Both the position numbers and the translations under genes were made by a program. Below, in pieces: positions 11,101 to 19,642 of a DNA stretch of 64,000 bases (position 1 is its first letter; every line of letters begins with the position of its first letter). The stretch covers positions 22,672,001-22,736,000 of the forward strand of contig CM040434.1 of the NCBI GenBank assembly GCA_022702705.1, written 5' to 3'. The stretch comes from Papilionanthe hookeriana x Papilionanthe teres (lineage: Eukaryota; Streptophyta; Magnoliopsida; Asparagales; Orchidaceae). The notes below the pieces were generated by a model. That model was not told the origin of the DNA. It did no database searches and worked only from the letters and a program-made list of their open reading frames with translations.

Positions 11101-14100
11101 TTAAAGTGGGAAAAAGGGTTTTATATTTTTCTTAAATCTCTCTAATCCCAAGGAGCTCAGAGAAATAAATTTTATATTTTTCTCATTTTTCTTTAAATTT
11201 TTAGAATTAATTTAGTGAAACGGTTGAAAATTCTATTTTTTAACATTAAAAATTTTCTTAAGCCTTTAAAATTCAATATCTTTGTTTTGGGACTTAAGAA
11301 AAATATTTGGTTAATTCCTAAGTGATTAGGGGACCAAATATGACATTTTTATGAATTTTAATATTTTTGTGATTTTTATAATTTTTAATAAGTAAAATAT
11401 TAAAAGTTAGGTAAAAAATGAAGTTTTTAGAAAATATCCAATTTTTATTTTTATAGAGTCCTCTGATACCAGAGAGGCCTTAAAATCAGTTTGGTGATTT
11501 TTTGAAATATATTTTGAGTTTTATGAATTCTTTAAGTTTAATTTTGGCTATGTTACTTAGAAAATCCATTTAGTGGGTTAAAACATTTTTAATTAATTTC
11601 AAACTTTTTACATGGGTTCCTCTAAGCCTAAAGATCAGTGGAGAATTGATTTCAAGTTATTTTAATTTTTAATTTGCCTTAATTAATTCAATGTTTGTTT
11701 TGGGTCAAGTGAACCATTAGGGTTATCTATGATGTTTTGGTTCATAAGATAATTTCTTTAAGTTCCTCTAGTCATAGGGAACCTACCCTAATTTTATTAT
11801 AATTCTTCAAATAGTGTGCTAATTATTTTAATTAAAATACCAAAATAGGCATAAAAACTTGGAAAATAAATATCTTGTCATGGACATAGCCTCTGCTCTT
11901 GGAAAATTCAGTGGATGTTCCCAAGATCAGAGGCTACAAAGGCCCTATTGTCTCATTCCATGGTGAATTGTGTGTGTTAGTGGAGAATTAAAATACTCAG
12001 ATCAGTATTAAAATCATTAAAAATTAAATACTTAACCAAATAACTTGATTTCTTTTCTACATTATTCTCCTCTGTTCACTGAGAAAGAGGGTATTTTTCT
12101 TTTAATTTTGTGATTTTTCTACACAAAGATATGGATTTTTAAAGTTATGGGTAATTAAATAAATCAGAAAAGGGATTTTCCTACTTAAACCAGTCAGCGC
12201 TGACTGGATCCTGTGATGGATCGAACACACACGTGGTTTGTTTCGTCATCGCCATCTGACTTGGTAGTCTCGCATCATGCTGTTCTGTCCCGTTGCTCCA
12301 TCCGGCTTGATCTCCACCATCCATCTGATACACGCTCGATCAGACGGTCGCTGGTCATCGTCCCGACTGGTGTGAGCCGAGAACCGTCCACCTTCTATCC
12401 CTAATATCTCACTCGATACTCAACCAAATCAAGTGTGGTTTCTTCCTACATGCTATTCTAGCCTAGGGAATTCTTTCCATACGGATAAAATGCATTTAAA
12501 TCAAGCAGAACAAAATGGAGAATCCATGGAAGCTCGAGAAGAAGGAGAGTTCAATACCTTTGCTCTGATAAGTGAAGCTTCTATCAGAGGTGCTCAGCAC
12601 ATTTGTTGGAGTCCCAGAAGGCTACAGATTAAAGCTCTTGCTCTGGTGAAATGCCTAGGTATGATTTTGTCCAAACCTGAATTGGTGTTTTCACCTCTGG
12701 AGCAAATGGCTGGCCTGGTGAGGCAGCTTTCACTAGGGAACTTCCTCTCTACCTCTAGTGAAAGTGTGGGTGAGTTTAATTTGGTTTCTGTGGAGTTTCT
12801 GAGGTTGTCCTGTTTTATGGCCTGAGATTGAACTCCAAAATTGAACTCACTAAGTGGGAATTAAGGTAGGAGAGCGGTGGAGTTCTCCTTCTCTACCCTG
12901 GGAGAGGGTTTGGGAGTGATCTGGGGAGGTTTTGTGAGAAACTTTTCCAACACCTCTCTCATGGCCGAGAAGTGTAGATTATATGGCTAGGGCCATAGGG
13001 CTGAACTAGGGCTCAATTGGTGGGTGAATTCCACTGCTTAGGTGGAGGCAGTGGAGCTCTAAGGTTTAATTTGGCTGGGGTGGCCAATTGGGTAAGTTTG
13101 GGTGAGCTTAGGTAGGTGGTGGCTCTCATTTTTAACTCCCTCTAGTGACTAGGCTGGCCGGCAAGTACAGGGGAGCTGGCCTCAGGTCAGGTGAGTCATG
13201 TGGCAGGGTTTAATGGTGATTAACCAGCCAAAGGGGGATTTAGGGTGAGGCAAAAGGAGGATTTATCCACTTAATGGATAAGATCCCTTAAAATGGGGGT
13301 CCCTTGGTCCATGGCTCACTTATCTTGGGCTAGGTGGATCTTGGGTGGTTCCTAGAGTTCAAATGGTGGATGTGGAAGGGTTGGTTTAGCCACATTTGGT
13401 TTAATTTGGTTAGGTTAGGCCATAAGTTCAATTTGGCTCACTTGGGTTTAGGTTGGGCTAACTTGGGTTTGGTTTTGATTTAGGTCCAAGTGCCTTGAGC
13501 ATCATAGTGTAAATGATTTCTATGAAGAAGTTTCATGAAGACATGGAATGGTTTCGAGTTCAATTGATAAGTCAATTTGATGGATTTTGGGATTTTATTT
13601 AATTTGGGGAAGGTTGGATCAACTTAGGTCCAAGTTGGGTTAAGGTGGGATTTAGACCCAATTGAGACTTTCAAATGGTTTAGCGGAATGTATTGAAGAG
13701 TTTCCAACATCAATTGGAAGTAAATTTTAGGATTAGGCCAATTAATTTGGTAGATTTTGGGCATGGATTCAATTTGGATTAACCTGAGAGAATTTTGAAT
13801 TTCAAGTGGATTTAGGCTAGGTTTGGGCCAAAATTGAGACAATTGAATGTTTCATGGGTTTCATGGGAATTCCATGGAAGGTTTATGATTGAATTTGGGG
13901 GAAAAAGTTTGACATTAGGTTAATTGGGGGTTTTGGATTAATTAGGCAAATTTGGGGATTTTTGATTTCAAATGGAATTGAACTCAAATGTGAATCAATT
14001 TGTACATGTATTTGTTTTAGATTGGTATTCAGGATGTTGAATTAAAGTTTAGAATTGAAATTTGGAAAAATTGAGGTCAAATGGGTTGGTTTGATTTGAC

Positions 14101-14973
14101 ATTGGGTCCATTTCGGTTAAAAATGGGTCAAATTGGGGATTTTAATAAATTTGGGTCAAATTGGCAAAATTAGCCTATGGTGTAGTTGGACAAAATGAAA
14201 TTGGGAATATTTGGGATTTTTTGGAATTTTATAGGAATTTTTGGAGTTTTTGGATTTTTGGTCCAAAAGGGGTATTTAGGGTATTTCAAGGTTATTTGGA
14301 GGGTATTGGGGTATTTTGGTGGATTTAAGAGGTGTGAACTATTTTAAACTGTTTTTTAGGATTTTTGGAAATTTTGTGTAATTTTTGGGAAATTTTGGAG
14401 AGTTTTGGTATTTGTTGGGGTAATTTAAGTAATTTTAGGTAGGCTTGAGGACCCAATGTCAAAACCAAAAATTTTGGCAAAATTGTAATTTGGTTAGGGT
14501 TGAGGGAGTGAAGAAGCTTAGAGTGAGCCATGGACTAAGAAATTTCCATTGTGAATATCTCATATGTTGTTCCTAACCCTCATAGCCAAGGAGCTAGGGG
14601 TTTGGACTTATCCACATGAGTGCTCCAATGAACCAGGAGTCAAGATGGGTAGGGATGGTTCAGGGTTTAAGATGGGTGTATAAGTGCAGTGTGTGCAAGC
14701 TAGACTTCACCAAGACTAAGCCACCCAGGGCAGTCCTAAGGCTTGAACATCCTATAGTAATTCATCTTTGTCTTCCCACACATTGGTCCCAACCTTCCAA
14801 GTGATTTGGAGGTTGATGACCATCTATGTAGGATTCCAAAGAGAATCAAGATTTGGTTTGAATTTCTAAATGGTGGGTTCCATATCTAGCCTTCTAGGAT
14901 AGTCAATGAGAATTCCTATGGCTAGATGCTACACACTGACAGGAAAGAAAAGACCTCACCAAAAATGAGATCA
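8144..14973 (-). repeat. 3' LTR of E1, 6.8 kb
   Basis: Starts TGATCTCATTTTTGGTGAGG at 14973 and ends TATGCCGACA at 8144 in the sense direction. The boundaries are set by comparison with E2 and E3, whose flanks differ outside and agree inside. Layout in the sense direction: terminal hairpin, A/C-rich U3 (14540-13380), GC-rich promoter block (12410-12190), recurring CTCTGAT-type motifs (11936-10990), AT-rich part, and a U5 block shared even with E4 (9490-8340). It has no gene; an open frame at 12433-12825 is not conserved as protein. LTRs this long are typical of Ogre-like elements. Confidence 0.85.
12190..12207. promoter_or_regulatory. Perfect 18-bp palindrome next to E1 LTR promoter
   Basis: CCAGTCAGCGCTGACTGG is a perfect palindrome, directly upstream (sense direction) of a TTTAAGTAGG stretch that replaces the TATA-like site of E2/E3. 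E2 has a different perfect palindrome at the same place (45641-45654). Confidence 0.5.
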
Positions 14974-16643
14974 ATAAATGGACCCAAAATAGGTGTGGTG
15001 TGCTTACCAAGCACACCGCGTGTATTTGTGTTGACCGAAGAGATCAACAGAACCAACACAGACTTCGAAGTGACACACTTAGAACAAAGCGTAGAAAAGT
15101 AGAGAAGGCTCCCGCTGGGGAGTATCAGGAAAATCTCTAAAGCTGAAGATTCCAGAACTCTCACTAGGGATCAAGAGGGTGAGTTTCAATTTGATTGAAC
15201 TCGAGTTTGATTTCACTCAAGGTTTAAAATTTTGATTTTAATTTTGAGTTTTGAAATTTTGATTAAAATTTTTTTTGAGATTGGAATTGAAAGAGAATTT
15301 GGAATTGACAATATTAGAGATTAAATTGGAAAGGGGGTGAGGACTGGAATTTAAGTACCAGCCTTGGAGTGAGAATTGGAATTTAGGTACCGATCCTGAA
15401 AGATGAGAATTAGAATTTAGGTACTGACCTCGAGATGAGGACTGAAATTTAGGTACCAGCCTTGAAATGAGAATCGAAATTTAGGTACCGATCTCAAAAG
15501 ATAAGAATCAAAATTTAGGTACTGATCTCGAGATGAGGACTGGAATTTAGGTACCAATCTCGAAAGGGAGTCAGAATTTAGGAACCGACCTCGGACGGTG
15601 AGAGTCAAAATTTAGGTACTGACCTCGAAAGGAAAGAACTAGAATTTAGGTACCAGTCTCGAAGTTTGACGACTGATTCATGAAGATTTCAATGTTTAGA
15701 AGTGTAGTAGAAGATTAGAATGGGGCATGAAAGCGTTTCACATCCTGAAAGATTTGATCAAAGGCTGATTGTTTGGCGAAGGATGTGAATCCATGCCATC
15801 AAAACCAAATCGAGAATTCCATGCTTTTGTGTCAATAGACTCAACGACATTCTCAAAAATGGGAAGAAATCACAGAGAGACGAAAGAATTTCAGAACAAT
15901 GGAAAAGTTCAGAAGTTCGAAATTGAATTTTGAGTCTTCCTTGTGGAAGAATCAACTCGAAGGAGGTTTCAAAGGGGTTTCAAATGGATTTCAATTTGAA
16001 GAAGAATTGATAGATTTGAATCGACAGATTCAGATCAGAATTCGATTCGAGACTTTGATTCATTTTGTTGGTTTTAGTCATTCAATTTCATTTTCATTTT
16101 TTAGTTAGAGTTCATGTCAGTTTGGAATTTGTTTTGACATTTAGATTCTTAAAAGAGTTCTCATTGATTTTCTTTTTCTTTTCATTCATTTTCTTTTCTT
16201 TCTTTTTTGTTGTTTTATGTTCATTTTTTTTATTCATGTTCATTTATTTTCAAATCTTTCTTTGTTTGAGGTTCATTCAACTTAATGGCATTTCCCAGTC
16301 AATTTGCACAGAAGAACTGAAGGCAAAATTCAACATGATTGTTTTTATTCAATTTGTTGAAAATACATCATATAGCTTGATCCAAAACATGATGATATTT
16401 TTCTTGAAAATTAAGCATCTCATTCAATCCACATAAATCCATAAACGGACTGTGTAATATTCTTTTAGGTTTCTTCAAAAGCATCTGTCAAAATCCATGT
16501 CTGAATAGTGAGATACATGGATAATAACATCACCTTCCAAGCCATCCTTAGCAGGAATTTCGTTCGGATGTGCATTAGAAGTGTGTTATTTTCCAAGTAG
16601 ATCACAGCTCGTAAGGCTGAAGACTCTCTAACTCTGGATCCAG
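14974..16643 (-). other. 3' untranslated region of E1
   Basis: Non-coding stretch between the AlkB ORF stop and the 3' LTR. It holds the tandem array at 15343-15670 and a segment (16465-16640) alike in E2 (30560-30735). I see no clean polypurine tract next to the LTR. Confidence 0.6.
15343..15670. repeat. Tandem array, about 10 copies of a 32-34 bp unit
   Basis: Unit resembles GGAATTTAGGTACCGAYCTC plus GAAAGATGAGA, with clear variants. E2 has an unrelated array at the same place. Tandem repeats in this part of Tat/Ogre elements are known and can seed satellites. Confidence 0.85.
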
Positions 16644-18077
16644 TCAAAAGCGGAAAGGCATTTTTCTGTCGCCCATCCTCTTAAAAGTGATGGAAATTCG
16701 CTAAGAAGGTACTCCTGAAATGCAGTGCTTTGCTATGTCTACTCCATTTCCTTTTAGCACCAGGACGAAACCTACCGTTAAAGGTATCTCCACTGGCCCA
16801 TAGAATTTTCCAGAGCCTGCTATCTGGAGGTCTGATCCGAACTTGATGTTACACTGGTTGATGAAAGACACTGTGCAGAAGGGTCTAACGAAGTCATGAT
16901 GATCTATGTGTGGTGGTATGCAATTGCCTTCTTCATATATGTTGATGATGCAGCTGTTGGGTACCAATCTACTGGTAGCACCCTCCAAGTCACCATCCTC
17001 TTGATAATTCTCGACATCGAATCCACCTCACTTTGATGAAGTATCCGTGGCGGATTTCCTTTCCTGTCCTCAGAAAAGTTGTAACAGCATCTGCACTGAA
17101 TTATAACTCTTCCTTTTCCTTTCATCCATCTCTGAGGTTCTGAGTAGGTATTTTCTCTCAAACGACTAGCTCGACCCATTTTTTGAAGATCGACGACACA
17201 ATCCACAATCTGTTACTGCTCATAATCTGAAAACACCTCTGTATATAGCTCAAAGCCCTCCAGGATGTTGATCTTCTTGCCTCGAATTCTTTTAAAAAAT
17301 TTAAAGGTTTTCTTTTCGACTTTCTGCAATCTCTCCAACTCATACTCTGGAATTATCTGAAATCGTCAGGGTCTGGTAACGTACTGTGAGTTTTATGGCT
17401 CAACCCCAGCACACTCTCCTGCATGTCTCACCTCCTCGGGGAGAGTCTCTGTCAAGACATCCTCCTGTGTTGCTTTTGCAACAAGACTCTTCAAAACTGG
17501 TGTATCTGTCTGGCATCGTGGCTCTGATTCTGTTCCAGATTTTCTCGGTATTTCTTTCACCTTCTCTGCTATTCTTGGAGTTGATTTCCTCTTTTCTGGT
17601 TCTTGCCGAGCTGGCTCCTTAGAAGTGCTTGCACTGATGGCAGCAACTGTCTCCTTATGCTGGTCCGCCGCTAGCTTGCTCAGCATCCTGTGAATGCGGT
17701 GGTTCTTGTTTCTTCGTTGGGTCGGAGTGAGAGTAGCTCTCCTTACCTCTTGAACCTCTGTGAGAACGAGATTGATAAGCCTGCCCTCTGCTGTAGTAAC
17801 CATTGACTTAATTTTCTTGTTTTTTTCCAGTCATCTGAGTGGCGTTCACTTTCCTCTTCTTTTTTGTAGTTTGCTGACTCGGGCCTCCCAATTTCATTAC
17901 TGTCTGGCTGCGGAACTCTTCCCGGTCAATTGAGATCCAATCGGCCTTCTAATATTGTAGCCCAGCCGGTGAGAAATCTGAGTCGATCTCAATCACGGCC
18001 CCATCCTTCATCTTCTCTTCATTGAGTGCTAGACTCACACCACTCTTAAAGTTCGGAATCAACCACCCGTTCGACAT
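16644..18077 (-). pseudogene. Post-integrase ORF with ALKBH9/10-like RNA demethylase domain (E1)
   Basis: The ORF of about 478 codons starts at ATG 18077 (start MSNGWLIPNF, conserved in E2). The first 90 codons include IEIDSDFSPAG and a basic KKKRKV, identical to the core of a classical nuclear localisation signal (17848-17866). A Ser/Arg/Glu-rich linker follows. The C-terminal third (16644-17290) is an AlkB-type Fe(II)/2-oxoglutarate dioxygenase: YSEPQRWMKGKGRVIIQ, GNPPRILHQSEVDSM, CIINIYEEGNCIPPHIDHHD, RPFCTVSF, VLVLKGNGVDIAKHC, RISITFKRM. The metal ligands H and D (PHID), the second H (AKHC) and the 2OG-binding R (RISITF) are present. This matches plant ALKBH10B/9B, which demethylate m6A in RNA. 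Stops at 17949, 17213 (EQ*QIVD) and 16701 (VPS*RIS, lysine expected), plus a frameshift near 17800, break this copy. Capture from a host mRNA is inferred. Confidence 0.85.
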
Positions 18078-18403
18078 TTCCCTGCAAAAATAAGCAAATG
18101 ATCAGGGGCTATATCAAGAACGAGAATAATAAGAAAAATTATTTATTAATGAAGATTTTCAGTTTTTTAGTTTTTCTTATTTCATTTGTGTTTAAATAAG
18201 ATAGGAAAAGATAAGAGAAAATTAGAAATGAGAATGATTTGAAAGGAAGGATCAAAATTTTTTATTACGATTATTTCTTTCACAAATTTTCCTTTTACAA
18301 AAATTTTTATTCACCATTTTTTTATTAAATTTTGGGTTCAGACCCAGCTAAAAGTGATCACTCTACCCGTGCTTCTAGGAATGAGACTTCATTCTTTGAA
18401 ACA
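18078..18403 (-). other. Spacer between integrase and AlkB ORF (E1)
   Basis: 326 bp of AT-rich sequence without an ORF. Just before the ORF start the sense strand reads TTGCTTATTTTTGCAG then GGAAATG, which looks like a 3' splice acceptor. E2 has CGCG where E1 has TGCA, so the acceptor may have arisen by deamination. Confidence 0.4.
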
Positions 18404-19330
18404 TCAGGTTGCGTAATACTTCTTCAAATATCGTTCATTGATTGGAAGCATAGATCGTTCTCCACGGTAATTTACAAGTTGGTAGGAACCTCTTGAGTAA
18501 ACTGTCTCGACCACAAACGACCCCTCCCAAGTCGGTTCAAATTTACCTCTTATCTTGCGGTGTGCAAGAATAGGTCTTCTGAGAACTAGAACCAAGTCAC
18601 CGACCTTGAATGTCCTTAGGCGGATCAGTTTATCGTGGGCCTGGATCATCTTTGCTTGATACAATTCCAGATTCTGCTGCGTTGAAAGTCATTTTCCTTC
18701 CAAGCTTTCCAGTTCTTCTAGTAGTAGTTTGGCGTTCTCTTCAGTAGTGATCATGTTTGCAACTGCAATTCTGAGAGACAGAAGCTGAACCTCTAAGGGT
18801 AAAACGGCTTCTAACCCGTACACTAGAGCATAAGGCATAGACTGAGCAGGAGTTTTGAAAGTCGTTCTGTAGGCCCATAAGGCTTCTAACAACTTCTCAT
18901 GCCACTTTCTTTTGTTGTCGTCCAAGGTTTTCTTTAAGATCTGGATGAGAGTTTTATTAAAAGCCTCGGCCAAGACATTTGCTCTTGGGTAGTAGATCGT
19001 CGAATAACACCAGTCAATCCCATGCCTTTAAACAAAACTGTTGATCTTCATGCTCCTGAACGTGAACTCATTGTCATAAATAATTATGTGTGGTACCCCA
19101 AAAAGGGTAGACGACTTGATTCTTGAAGAATTGCTGCACCTGATGTGCTTTCACTTCTCTGAGTGGTACTGCTTCTGCCCACTTGGAGAAGTAATCTGTA
19201 GCTGCAAGGATAAAGTGATGCCCTCTTAAGGAAGGCAGTTCTATCAGACCTATGATGTCTGTGCCCCAACAGTCAAACGGCCACGATGCGATTGTCGGAT
19301 GCAGCACATTTGGAGGTTGATGTAGAAACA
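18404..19330 (-). pseudogene. Integrase (E1)
   Basis: Minus-strand pieces give HQPPNVLHPTIASWPFDCWG, TDIIG (first catalytic D), a degraded DNEF (second D, near 19065) and ANVLAEAFNKTL-type residues (catalytic E), then ALWAYRTTFKTPAQSMPYAL and the C-terminal TFKVGDLVLVLRRPILAHRK ... YLKKYYAT. It is colinear with E2 32431-33514. The zinc-binding N-terminus is absent because the deletion junction lies at about 19330. Stops and frameshifts break it in at least three places. Confidence 0.85.
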
Positions 19331-19642
19331 GTTTCTCTCACCTATTGTTCGACTATTTGTTTAATGTCAATGACCAGTGTTAGACCCTGAACTGTATCCT
19401 TCTTTAGTTGTTCATCGGAGGTGAACTCTTTTCTTTCATCAGTAGTGTGAACGGTTTATGGCTGGCATGTTTCTGGAGGCACTATCTGTGGTGTTTGTGA
19501 CTATCTTCACACTATAGTTATGGAGGTCGTCATTTCTTCAATTTTCTTCTTGAGCTGACTGATTTGTTCATCTCTTTGTCGGACGGCCCTTTACCACTCA
19601 TCCGTGTTCTCCTCAACACGTAAAGGAGCATCGCTCCAGGAC
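19331..19642 (-). pseudogene. gag N-terminal fragment (E1)
   Basis: One frame reads RDEQISQLKKKIEEMTTSIT, the coiled-coil part of Tat gag, comparable to REKDDTIARMAKRMEEMG in E2 (about 39390-39440). It is cut at 19647 by E3 and fused at about 19330 to integrase sequence. Confidence 0.6.

Noticed and set aside
12433..12825. Open frame of 130 codons on the plus strand
   Set aside because: Lies inside the E1 LTR, antisense to the element; the corresponding parts of E2 and E3 LTRs do not keep the frame.
13380..14540. GGGTTTAGG-like sequence suggesting an internal telomere repeat
   Set aside because: No run of exact TTTAGGG units; it is the G/T-skewed U3 seen in all three LTRs.
16065..16436. Open frame rich in Phe/Leu that looks like a membrane protein
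   Set aside because: T-rich low-complexity 3' UTR of E1 on the antisense strand; no conserved counterpart in E2.
16644..18077. The AlkB ORF as a host ALKBH gene or processed pseudogene that landed beside the element
   Set aside because: The same ORF with the same element-specific N-terminus sits at the same place in E2, between integrase and 3' UTR, so it belongs to the element.
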